A stretch of DNA of 64,000 nt from contig LLCB01000163.1 of the NCBI GenBank assembly GCA_001414345.1, forward strand, positions 1-64,000, given 5' to 3'. Positions 48,978 to 59,686 of the stretch are shown in pieces. Source of the stretch: Hymenoscyphus infarciens (lineage: Eukaryota; Ascomycota; Leotiomycetes; Helotiales; Helotiaceae). Within the stretch, counting starts at the first letter, position 1. Every line of letters begins with the position of its first letter. The notes beneath the pieces are model-generated. The model did not search any database and had not been told where the DNA came from. It saw only the letters and a list, made by a program, of their open reading frames with translations. Made by a program: the position numbers and the translations under genes.

Positions 48978-51900
48978 GTTGCACCTTTTTGAGCTGGGGC
49001 TGTAACGAGGCGTGTAAGCATATTGTAAGTAGGAGTCCGTACAAAACCATCAAAGGGATATGATTCATCGATTTTTCTCCACGTCGATTGCACAAGGGAG
49101 TATATATTTGATATGACGCGTTCCGACGTTCTTTTGGAAATGATCATGATTCTCAACAACGTTTGCACACTGTGTCAAGATTCATGAGGTTACGGCTCTA
49201 GGAAGCGGAATCGAAGGTCGAGACTCCACATTTTCCTGATACAATTATTGATTTAGTCAAGACCACTTCCGTTGAGTTACATGCTACATTCAAAGACAGC
49301 GCCCGATACACGGCAACATCAGGTGGGGTCACAAGTCACACTTATCAATTCGATGAAGAAAAATAATTTATCGCCACCACAAAACCCTGCATACGAGAGT
49401 CGAGATTTGAAGGGAAGAGAATCTCAGCCGCTTCCACGATATATAACCCCGCATTTCCGAGCACGCGTGCTTACTCTGGTTGTTGAAGTTTCGTTGTGGA
49501 ATTTGGTTTTCGTTTTCCGCCTTGTCATTTTTTGGTTGTCTTATTCTTTTCGTGATTCTCTTGCTAGGCATGATAGATAGGAAGGAATGAGGAGAAACAG
49601 AAACAGAAAGTGATGAAGGGGAGGGGATAAGATTCTGTATTGTTTTTATTTCTAATTTCAAGTCTCTGCTCCCTAGGTCCTACACATGTAAGGTGCGAGT
49701 GAGAAGATGATCTTACTCGAGATAGGGAAACCTGAGGAGTGTATTCTGACGACGTGGATTGAAACCAATTTCTTTTCAGAAACTCATAATAACGACTTTA
49801 CCAAGGATTGTGACCAAGAGTCTAGGATGATTGAAAGATTTTTTTAATAGAGGAATTCGAAACCCGTCTCGTCGATTTTTTGATTATCTGAGCGGACCTC
49901 TTAGATGACTCTCAATGAAACCGTGAGAGACATGGCTTATCCCATTGGTCACTCTACTCGGTATACAAGAGTGCAGATACTTTGTAATCCATTTGTACGT
50001 GGGATGATAAGTTGAGAACATCAAAAAGTGAACATAATATGGAAGCATGAATATAAAATATGCGGGCTGACGAGGAGGCTGGCCCCGCAACGAAGAGACA
50101 GCGGCACAATATGAGCCCACTCGAGACTTTGAGAGGCTGGTTCGAAACTGGCTTGCGTTATCGATGTTGTACAGCTATCGGAAAGATGACACCCTTGATG
50201 ATAAGATAGGTAATCCCTTAGAAATATGCTCAATTTCAGCTTGGTGATCTGGAACAAATCACAAAAGGGGATTTCCCAGCCCGGCCTCTCTTCAAGATAT
50301 GATTGGAAGGGTAGTAAAACCAGCTCACTCGAGGCTGAATGTACGTTTCCTTTCCTGTATCATTGCAGACAAGGCTGCATAAAGGGATATATATCCCTTG
50401 GTAATGTGTACACCCCTACGAAGGTACTCGGTATAAATGCAACCCTTCACAAGGTCCCAGGAATGAAATCCTTCGGAATATGGCAACAACAACACCTTGT
50501 CGAGCTGGATCAAGAGTTGCCAAGTTCCTTGGGATGCAGAAGAATTACTCCTGCTTGATAGGCTAGGGGAAGCATTTGTCAAGCCGGCATCCTTGCCCGA
50601 GTGAATCGGAGTGAAAGTTGAAAAGGGACCCCGCGATAAGAATGTGTCTTTCTTTCTTGGCGAAGTGCTGCGCCTCCTTTTTTGCCCTTTTTTCCTTTTG
50701 ATGCCAAGAATGGTGGTGTGAGGCACTGAGGACCCGAACTCTTCCTTTTCGGGGTTTTGCCGGATGGTCGTTCGGTTGCTTTGCTTGTCCAGGACTCCGT
50801 TATAGGCTTGTATAGCCTGCTAGATTTCTGCGAGTTGTAGAGGCATATCGTCTTGAAGAGTCAGTTGTCTCTTGGGATTTCGACTTTCAAATGTCGGGGG
50901 CCCTGTTGGAAAACCACAAAGAGTCAGGTTGCTTTGTAAATCGGGTTGATGCGGTTATGGTTATGGGAAAGATGCCAAGAGAGGAGTGAGCCTGGTCTCG
51001 CCGTCTTGGCGAGGTAATTATGTCGATGATTTTGAGGTTTGACTTAGATCTCGTGGTCGTCTGCCTCAACTCTTCAGTATATAAACCGCCAATCGGCCAG
51101 CTTGAGGTAGGGAGACACATCCTTGAAGCCTGAAAGAAGAGATTGACCGGACGATAAATGTGTAACATGTTACAAGAGCATGTAGAGCCGTTGCAACATG
51201 ATTAGCTGAGGTCGTGTTTAGCTCCCTCTCCCTGTCTTGTGACAGAATAGTAGCCGCTTTTTCTGTAACTAATTGGTCTGCAGAAACAGTAAACGAGGCC
51301 TCATGATTTGAGCGTCTTCAAGCCCTCGTTTTGAAATGTTGTACAGTACGGACAGAAAGTCGTGGGTTGAGATGATGAGCTGATTGATGGGTCGGTACAG
51401 TAACAGTAGGAAAGGATTCTCTGGTGAGGATGTTGCCATCTTGCCCATGTCATGTCGGCAGCCATCATCGTAAACTGCAGACCGCCACGGCTTTGAGGTT
51501 GATTTTGATAGCTCACCAGCCCTTTCCCATTGAATTCTTGCCAATGAAGCTCCGCCATGAGCACTTGATGCCCGTCTACCCACACACCTACACCTCCAGT
51601 AGTTGTAGTCCCTCGGGCTGGTCCGCTATCCCCCGCTCCAGGGCATGCAACCCGGAATCAACTGAATTGAATGGTCGGCCATGTGGAGAATAGCTGCAAG
51701 CTAAACCCCCCAACCCCCCAACCCAAGGATGGGCCGTGAAGAGCGACTGAAGAATAATCCTTATATACGCCCATGACCCGGGTTAGACGTGGTTGTCAGG
51801 TGTTGTTTTTGTTGTCTCGTGGAAATTGCAAAGCCGTTGTTGCATTGCGCTGGCTTGTTGAGACAGACCATTGCATTGGCAGGCGAACTGATTCGAAGGC

Positions 51901-52729
51901 ACCCAAAGAGTGGCTCAGCAGCGTTGATTGATTCGACAATTGGCAGGAGGATTCACAGAATCGTGGTGTTGAGTTGAGTGAGTCTGAAAGAAAGCCGAGC
52001 GAGCGAGCGAGGAGCCCAAAGGCTTTGCACGTGCGAAGCGAGAAGAGAACCTTGAAGGCTGGAGGCTGGAGGCTGGAGGCTTGCCCTGAAGCTCCTCTGT
52101 CGACCCTTCCGTTTTCCATTCACCTCAGGCGCAAGACGAACAACAACACCACCATCACCACCAATTCACTATACCCAACCCAACCCAACCCAACCTCTAC
52201 ACGAGCATATACCCCCTCTACGCGAGCATATACCCCCCCTCCTCTCGCCCACGTGTGCCTGTCGAGTTATTCAACTGCCGACACAACACCCAATCCAAAA
52301 AAACACATCATCAACTAATTTAACTCAGTGCTCCCGTTGCCTATTGTCCTACGTCCTCCAAGGCACAAGTCACCACCACCACCACCACCAACAGTCGCGC
52401 GGTTGCAATGACCTAAGTCTCCTCTTCTACCCCGAAACCGCTTCCTACCACAATGCAGAATCTCGAACTCGGCTGCCACCCAAGAAAGTTCATCAACGGA
52501 TGAAGGTTTCTCCCACCCTTCCTGCCTATACCTACCACACTATACTACGCACGGATCTAGTGCTCGCTCTCATTGACGCTTCATCCACCGCAAGCTTTGA
52601 TTCCTCGAACCCAAGTCTACGGATATCCTTCTTGGCAGCATCACCGCCCAGCCTCCAGCCGAAGGTACAACATTCATTGCCAAGAGAGCACACTGAGCGC
52701 ACAAGGTCTTTATTTGGGGATTTGCAACC
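48978..52729. other. long intergenic region; 3' part is the upstream zone of the Usp gene
   Basis: About 3.75 kb without a supportable CDS. Frames of 60-130 codons on both strands are unrecognised. From about 52090 the DNA becomes C/A-rich with CACCAC repeats (52370-52390) and 'ccaaccc' repeats (52175-52195), fitting a long 5' UTR and promoter of the gene at 52730. A weak trace of the dispersed-repeat core (GCCGCTTTTTCTGT) lies at about 51254. Confidence 0.45.
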
Positions 52730-54984
52730 ATGGTGGGCATGTCGATGGAGTCCATGTTGGACGAGGAGAGGAGAGATGTTTTGGCGTTGTTGGAAGGCTC
52801 TTCGAACGGGCGCACCAGGGGCCCTGCCAGCTCGGCAGGCTCTGCGCGCGATCAGTCGCCTTTTACTCCTAGATCGCCTGTACGGAGCATGCTCGACATC
52901 GCAGAAGATGCTCCTCCGAGACATGTGTCCAGCGCCAGGACAAATGCAGGAATTACGAGGCCAGTTGCGAAGCCGGCCGCGAACCCCCCTCGAATGGGCA
53001 AAATCAGGAGTATGTTGGACCTTGATGGGCCAGCATACCCACCACCTCCTCCAACAGGAACGATGAGTGCCCAGGCCTCTCCTACGCAAACAAATCACAA
53101 GGCCTACTCTACAAATTCCATACCGCACCGAAGCCTTTCCGATGCAGCAAGCAGACCAGCAGAATTTGGACCCAGGTCAAACGTCCTGGAAACGAAAACG
53201 AACCCAAGTTCGGCATATCAGTTTGCTGGGATTTTAACTGCCAACCCCGGAGGACCTTTGGTGCCCAAAAGGAACACACAAGCGAGAAAGAAGACCTCTC
53301 TTCCAAGTGCCATGTCTGAAGTTGTCCGAGGTGGTGACTTGAGTGTATTTGGAGGGTCACGCGAGCGGGGTCGAAATCATTCGATTGCTAGCACTGGAAT
53401 CAGTACAGCAAAGTCTAAATCACCCCACAACCGGCTTGGATTGCGATCGAATTCTCCTCATACAAGTTCACTCAGTCCCGACCCCAATAAATTTGTCCTT
53501 AACGATGGCAGAGTAATTGATATGAATAGTGCATACCGGAGGTTATCAGATGCCAATTTGGCTCTGTCGGGAGGTGGTCTATCCACACTAGGTAGTAGAG
53601 GCCGAAAGGGGGGTAGCCGGGAAGGAAGCGACCCAGATGGTGGCAGACTTGAGAAAGACTATGTGCCTGTAGATGGGGAGGATACAGTTGAGAGCAGCGA
53701 CGACGAGGTGCGGTCATCAGACGATGAAGGTGCCCGTGGGAGAAAGGGCCCGGGTAGGGGAAGGGACAGTGAGAAAGAGGAACAACCTCGAACGGAGAGT
53801 CAAACAACACTTGGAATGGGTCGGGCCAAAGGCCCAAGGGCGGCAGCTCAGAGTTTGATGGCCGCCGCTGAAGAAGAGCGTATGTGTAAAGAAGAAACTC
53901 CTTTCAAGGAATACTGGCTAACTTCATCTAGGTGAAGCAATCGCATCGAGATACAAGGTTCGATCACTTCTGGAGCCTGAGATTACTGTTACAGCACCAT
54001 CGGGAACGAAATTGAAATCAAGCAAACCTGGGGTCCATCCAAATACAAGTTTCGATGATCAAGGAACCACTGGTCTCAATACACCGGTAGATTCTGATAC
54101 CGAACAGGATCTTACTGACATCAAGCGTGCACAAAAGCTATCGGTCAACATGACTTCTATTACATCTACTCCGGCAACCTCGCGATGTGTCCGTACATTG
54201 TATCGTGGGGATTTTGCAAAAATCCATAGAGAAGCTCATGAAAACCAGCGACGTGTCAGGAAGTATCTTGTAGCTACGGATCTTAGTGACGAGGCAGCTC
54301 ATGCGCTAGAATGGACCATTGGAACTGTGCTTCGTGATGGGGATACATTACTTGCAATTTATTGTGTGGACGAAGAACTTGGGATTGAAACCATGTCAGA
54401 TGAGGTGCATTTAAAGGAGCAAGCAGTGGCGGTTGGCGATGCAACAAAGTCTGCCACATCGACACCTATACTTGGCCCCATACTAGCACCTAGCCCATTG
54501 GGTCCAGGCTTCAGATTGGATCAAGGTAGTGCTAGTGCCAGCCCCATGGGCAGGCAGCGGGATAAAGCCGAACAAGATCGATACAGAGCTGTACAGGACA
54601 TCACTGATCGACTTTCTAAGCTCTTGAGGAAAACGAAATTGCAGGTGAAAGTGGTGATTGAGGTGATTCATTGCAAGAGTCCAAAGCACTTGATTACAGA
54701 GGTCATCGACTACATTTCGCCTACATTGGTGATTTTGGGTAGTCGAGGGAGAAGTGCACTTAAAGGGTAAGTCACCAAAGTTTATTGGCAAATTATATGT
54801 ACTAACGATCCACAGTGTTATCCTAGGATCCTTCTCCAACTACCTAGTCACCAAGTCCTCGGTTCCCGTTATGGTTGCCAGGAAACGCCTTCGCAAGCAT
54901 ACAAAGTACAAACGTCCTGTCGTCCGCCTTGCCAACAATCTCTCCAGCCCGGTTAAGAGCTTAGAGAAGGCGAGGATTGATTAG
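52730..54984 (+). CDS. universal stress protein (UspA) domain protein with long disordered N-terminus
   Basis: Three exons: 52730-53879, 53932-54766 and 54816-54984. The introns are 52 and 49 nt, with GGCTAAC and ACTAAC branch sites. Total is 2154 nt, giving 717 aa. The ATG at 52730 (MVGMSMESMLDEERRDVLAL) is the first Met of the open frame. Residues 1 to about 480 are low-complexity Ser/Pro/Arg-rich and acidic, and include a repeated short motif, SMLD (in VRSMLDI and IRSMLDL). The Usp fold runs from about residue 490 ('RKYLVATDLSDEAAHALEWT') to about 695. Its ATP-binding signature G-x2-G-x9-G-S/T is intact as GSRGRSALKGVILGS from residue 653. A Ser/Pro-rich loop is inserted in the middle of the fold. 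Such large Usp proteins are common in filamentous fungi; the function is probably nucleotide-dependent signalling or stress response, which is inference. The N-terminal region may be phosphorylated. Confidence 0.9.
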
Positions 54985-55446
54985 ATCATCACCCCTCCAA
55001 CTCACGGGTCGTTACATTTGTCCATAGTAATAATGAAATTCAATCGCCCTCGCGACTACCCCAGAAAACCAAGCTCCTCGGAATAAGCAATGTAACCAAC
55101 TCCCCACCACCGGATTTTTTCTTTAATTATATAAATCTATAAATACTCACAAGAAGGCACATACAGTCAGTGATTGGAGAGAATGGGGTTTTAACATGGA
55201 GACGTGGTTGTAAAGTCGGGTTGGTTATGTGGGCTGGGGTGAACTGATACACAAATTCTGCAAATGAACTTGATGGTTTCGGAGTAGGGAACTCGAAATA
55301 CGAGGATTGATGGTGAGGGAGACGGATAGGTGGAGGAAGATGGCAAATGCAAATGAGGCATTATCACTCTGTTGGGTTTGGTGGGTACTTTTAATGCTTG
55401 AGCTCGTTGGCTTGTCCCCTCAGGGGAATTCCGTGTTAGCTGCGTT
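54985..55446. other. short intergenic region
   Basis: About 460 nt between the convergent Usp gene and the membrane-family tail exons. No gene; 3' UTRs are expected from both sides. Confidence 0.4.
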
Positions 55447-56460
55447 TTAGGGAATATACCAAAATCTTTGCGCATTCATTTCGTGTTTTCTCTCGTACAC
55501 TTTCTGGTGTTTTGGTCTTGCAATATCCTTGAAATCTTGTGGCTTTAAAGTTGAATCCACTGGGTCGATCTGTAGATGGAGACGTTTGTTACGCTCCTCC
55601 GTGTCGTCCGCTGTGCGAGGGCGTGCCGGGATGATGCGATACTGTTCCCAAGATTTGACTGCTTCGTAATACCAGCTTTCCTCATCTTTCAATTGACTAT
55701 AAGACCTGGGTAAAATCAGCGACTTAGTAGTTGAAGGGAGTCAGAGACAGGGTAAGAACAAACATTGTTTCCCAATCAGAGTTTCAAGGCACTTCAGAGG
55801 TTTTAATATTTCCCCCTCCCCCACCACCCCCCCAAAAAAAAGCCTTTTCACTGGCCATACTTGATAAGCTAACAACCAGAGGAGAAGGGCTATGAAATAA
55901 TTCAAGGGATGAATGGGCGCTCAAAGAACTCCAGGTTTTCTGGTTTTCCCCTATGATTTCTTTAGCAAACTGTGGATAGGTGCCCTTGTGAGAACGGAGG
56001 CTTTTCTCTTTTACTATGTAATCCTTCTGCAATTTCAACCTCGCGATAGTACTGGTCTTCTGCAGCCTGCAAACATACATACTCCCTAGACATTGGCAAA
56101 ATATTCTCGGTATAGTAGATCTGGTTAAATGAGCGAGATTTGCAAACCGTGTTAGTAAGAAAATACTCCTTTGACTCTATGTCTTTTGCACGCCGTTGTT
56201 CTGCGTGTTTACCTTCTTTGTGATTTTTGGTTTCCTCTTCTTAGAAATTGTCTTTTTCATGGGGCATAAACTGGGTATAAACTGGGTATAATGAATGAGC
56301 TGCTGTTCGAGAGAGGGGAGAGACGCTAACGAAACATACCTGATAGTAAAAAATGTTATCTAAAGTAGGAGGGGTCTGCGGTAGAGTTAATTTCTTTCCA
56401 AGTGGACTCTGAGAACTGCTAAGGTTCAACTTGGCCGTTGGCCTGACAATTCTCAACCCA
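55447..56460 (-). pseudogene. tail exons of a two-helix membrane-protein family (copy A)
   Basis: Three protein-like blocks on the minus strand. Block 1 (about 56456-56341) reads 'GKKLTLPQTPPTLDNIFYYQ' and stops at a GTATGT donor. Block 2 (about 56110-55975) has 'MSREYVCLQAAEDQYYREVE' and continues to a stop. Block 3 (about 55710-55447) opens after a CCCAG acceptor with 'SYSQLKDEESWYYEAVKSWE' and runs 85 residues to its stop. The SREYVC...YYREV motif recurs at 56950-56807 and, diverged, at 61583-61442. An in-frame TAA at about 56246 lies in the stretch before block 2. It may be a separate decayed gene or the 3' end of copy B. I saw no N-terminal transmembrane exon for this copy. Confidence 0.4.
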
Positions 56461-56806
56461 GCTTGGCTGTGCTTTTGCTTTTTGTTCTTTGGGCCAGAGG
56501 CGCTTGGGGTTGGGTTGCGGTAACAATATCAGAGCTCATTATGTATCCTGTTTGGCTTTTTATTTTCATAAGACGAAGCTTCTAGAATAAACGAAGCTCC
56601 CTCCTCTTGAATTGAGTTGAATTCTGAGTGATGAGGATTATATACAAGTTGAAACGAGTCGCTACTCCTGGCCCAACTCAAAGGTTCTATGGCTCAATGT
56701 TTTTCAATACACAGCGATTGCCTCCATCGGAAACAGCTGTTGGGAAGTTGGCGGCCTTGTTCCTCTTCCTTTCTTCACGTCTCAAGTACCTTCTTGAAAA
56801 AATTCC

Positions 56807-58040
56807 CTACAACTTTTCCCTCGGGTAGCTCTTCTTCTCTCGATTTAGACCGGCTTTTCCTACACGCACATCTTCTGCATACTGAACTTCTCTGTAATAT
56901 TGCTCTTCTTCAAATTCCAAACATACATGCTCCCTGGACATTGTCAATATGGTACAATGAAACGAAGGACTTCTACGAACCCTGTCAAGAGATACTCATT
57001 TGGGAACCTTAATTTGGGTTCTGGTTCCGTTATTTGAACCCTTTTGAGATACTCAATATTTTCTCTTGGAAATTGACCATTTTCCTAGAAAATATCAACG
57101 AACTGGGTATTAAGAGGTGTAATAGAGAGTTACGAAAGATGGGTGGTACAAGTTAGGGTCCTCCAACAGCCAAGAAGATTCCACTTCAGGTGGAATTTGA
57201 GAAAAATCAAAATTGGTAGTCTGGTCTTTTATCCATCCAGGAGCAAGGAGACGTTAGGATATAGGTACTTGCTTACTCGAGTCCTTCCTTTTAGACATGC
57301 GTGTACCGCGGGAAGTATTGGTACTGGTAGGTTTGAGACGCTTTGAGACGCTTTGAGTCAGGGTTTGGTGCTAATATTGCAGTGAGGTCTATTTCATCGG
57401 GCTGGGAGCGTTGGCTTCGTAGTCGAAGTCCCTTGCGGTTCTCCGATTCCAGGGTTGTTGTATAGTCTTCTCCATCGCTCTGAATGGGGAGGTTGTTTTC
57501 TAATGAGCTCTCTTCGTCTCGATGATGAATAATGTTTGTGCGAGAGTAGTATGTCGAGTTGCTTTGCCGTTGTTCCCATAACGAAAGGCCATACGTGGTT
57601 GACTTGAATGCAAAGAGAAGTATGATAATAAGAAAGATCACCGCTGGCTGGATCGTCCAGCTTTTCGCTCGCGCATCTTATGCTATCAAACACTCTCCAT
57701 CTAACATATATTTCAACTCTTCTATGTCTCGCTTCGACCATATTCGCGAGAACGGCGGGGGCGGAAGAAGGGTAGACAGTTCGTGACTGCAACCCACTGT
57801 CGCTGTTTGGTTTGCGTCCTATCGGTGCGAAAGTACTTAGTAGTCAATGGTTATAATATCGCAGCCCTACACTACAATAGTAGGAGAGACCATACGTGCA
57901 GAGACTGGCAGTACTCATGGAAGTCCTTCTCAGCTGTCCAGCGCTGGTAGATCTATTGGACCAAGAAAAACGCAAGCGTAGTGGTGCAAGTTATCAGAAT
58001 TCCTAAAAAGTTCGTTGTTCTGTAAAATGGAGTAGCTTAA
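56807..58040 (-). pseudogene. two-helix membrane-protein family, copy B, with in-frame stops
   Basis: Exon 2 equivalent (about 58037-57896) encodes a membrane helix and 'RWTAEKDFHEYCQSLH', but has a TAG at 57955-57953 where copy C has a Trp TGG. A 77-nt intron (GTATGG...TAG) leads to exon 3 at 57818: 'DANQTATVGC', 'LLPPPPFSRIW', then a TAA at 57680-57678. The same frame continues into the second helix (AVIFLIIILLFAF) and a polar linker ending 'RLRSQRSQPDEIDLTA'. The expected donor after that residue reads ATATTA rather than GTATTA. A tail exon (about 56950-56807) reads 'SREHVCLEFEEEQYYREVQY'. Three separate lesions, each a G-to-A or C-to-T change, suggest RIP-type inactivation. Confidence 0.65.
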
Positions 58041-58756
58041 GGCTCCAACTAGGTGTTTGGACTGTGTTTGGTTAAGTAATCGGTTCATTTGCGCGGTTGT
58101 TCAGTCTGTTCGGTGAAGTCGAGAGGTGTATAGAAGGTGGGGTGTTAAGTTGAGCTGGCCCAAAGCGAAACGTGTTCTGCAATTGTATGATATATTGAAA
58201 TGGGAATGGAAGCATGTTGAAACATTGTTTGAAGTGGGTGAGTTTAGCTACCGATGTTTAGAAGTGAGAGTTGTATCCCATTCTGAGAGCCCTGTGCATG
58301 GGTGTCTAAGCCTCCTTTAGCAGGGTCAATCGCTCTGAAAGGGCCGCAGTTCAGCTGCAGGCGCCTGCCAACCCTTCCACAGTGAAGAATAAAAGCGGCA
58401 GCAAATAGCTCTCAATGTTTCAGGAATACTTCTCCCAGAAAATAATATTACGTCGAAAAAAGCGACCTACCTAGTGCCATCTTATGGTCCATCACGAATT
58501 CTTTTATAAATGCTCTACGTTACTACACTTGATTGATCTCATTGTTCCAGCTTTTTAGGTTAAGAGCGTTTATAGATATTGTTCAGGTATATGGTAAAAG
58601 ATGGCACAATAAGTTACATCTGTCACTCTTGATGCTAAAACCAAGCATTTTGTTTGAATTGTTTGAGTTGTTTTGAGGGGAAGGGGACGGAGTCTTGACT
58701 TCAACAGTCTTGAGTTCATGGAACTCTACGAAGAATGGTATCGTCAAACGCAGAAA
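58041..58756. other. intergenic with dispersed-repeat copy
   Basis: About 700 nt. It contains dispersed-repeat copy 6 and no gene. Confidence 0.45.
58375..58570 (-). repeat. dispersed repeat, copy 6
   Basis: Read on the minus strand, the block near 58430-58390 gives CTGAAACATTGAGAGC followed by TTGCTGCCGCTTTTATTC. About 100 nt to the right lies TCTCATTGTTCCAGCTTTTT on the plus strand, so both arms of the family are present. Confidence 0.6.
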
Positions 58757-59686
58757 TTACTTCGCAACTGCGTTTTTCAGGACGAGTTCCGATTGATTTC
58801 TGAGAGGCTGGTCTTGACTTAAAACCTCTATCCTCTCAGAATCCCAGTCTTTAGGCTGTCCATAAATGTCAGCTCTCACGTCCCAATCGTCCAGCTGCCT
58901 ACGCGAAGGTTGCCATCCATCAACACACATGGAATAAACTGCATCAGAAGCTAGAGTTGGTACAGGCCATTTTACAACCCCTCTTAGGATGTTGGTCACG
59001 ACTAGAAATGAATCCAGAAAGCATGGACCATGGCCTGATACAACACCTTCACCGCCATACGAAGGATGGCTGTACTCAATACAGGACTTGCATCGACAAG
59101 AGGCTTGCGCTATGTAAGAATGGACCATCTCGTGAAGCAAGGCGATGATGTGAAATGCCGCTTGATTTCCTTCGTAATCGCCTTTGCAGTGTTCGAATCC
59201 ATCAGGGATGATTACTATGAGGTTTTCTATAGGGTCATAGAGCGCATCATCCGTGGTGGTTTCAAAATTGTCAACGATTAGTTTTGTCTTGCTGAGAGTA
59301 TCAGCAAAGAACCAAGTATTGAAGATACCAAACCACAGCTTCATAAGATCTGCTACTTGGTCCTTGGTTTTGACTTCAGGAAGTGGACGACGGATGATGT
59401 CGTAAATTTCTTGGGATGGCTTGAACCTTTGATGAGGGAGGGTTATGAAACGAGCCAGTTCTAGTTGACAGTACTGGTTTTCTAATGACATACCTGTGGG
59501 GCTTTTAGCCCAGTCATCAAAAATTCGAGCGTGTCCATCTGGAAGAATCTCATTAACGTTAATGACTTGGTAATGAAGAATTCTTGTTCCATCTGACATA
59601 TCTGTATGCTCCTGATCGGACTGTCGTACAGTTATTTTGGGACGGGTAGGTCCCTGGCGGGAAAAGATTCTCTTGATTCTATGCAT
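58757..59686 (-). CDS. SprT-like zinc metalloprotease domain protein (309 aa)
   Basis: Single exon, ATG at 59686 (MHRIKRIFSRQGPTRPKITV), stop at 58757. The zinc-binding motif HEMVH is at residues 185-189, followed by a Cys-rich insert (CRCKSC, 197-202). A downstream HGPCF at 219-223 fits the third ligand of the SprT family (HEXXH ... HG.xF). The region upstream contains 'LWFGIFNTWFFADTLSKTKL' (about 117-136), the usual lead-in of SprT-like domains. The C-terminal 80 residues are polar with 'DDWDVRADIYGQPKDWDSER'. Length and position of the HEXXH fit standalone fungal SprT-like proteins rather than Spartan/Wss1, which carry extra interaction motifs. Substrate and role are unknown. It lies between copies of a decaying membrane-protein family in an accessory region. 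All active-site residues look intact. Confidence 0.85.
   Translation of the reverse strand: MHRIKRIFSRQGPTRPKITVRQSDQEHTDMSDGTRILHYQVINVNEILPDGHARIFDDWAKSPTGMSLENQYCQLELARFITLPHQRFKPSQEIYDIIRRPLPEVKTKDQVADLMKLWFGIFNTWFFADTLSKTKLIVDNFETTTDDALYDPIENLIVIIPDGFEHCKGDYEGNQAAFHIIALLHEMVHSYIAQASCRCKSCIEYSHPSYGGEGVVSGHGPCFLDSFLVVTNILRGVVKWPVPTLASDAVYSMCVDGWQPSRRQLDDWDVRADIYGQPKDWDSERIEVLSQDQPLRNQSELVLKNAVAK

Noticed and set aside
52344..53128. 240-codon plus-strand and 198-codon minus-strand frames around the Usp start
   Set aside because: Both overlap the first exon of the Usp gene in other frames; the real gene is supported by splice phase and the Usp fold.
57291..57641. UstYa-like (DUF3328) identity for the copy B membrane segment
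   Set aside because: Single helix plus linker superficially resembles it, but the HxxHC motifs of that family are absent.
57394..57792. 132-codon minus-strand frame over copy B
   Set aside because: Another frame here aligns with copy C through ANQT, LPPPPFSRI and helix 2; this one has no match.
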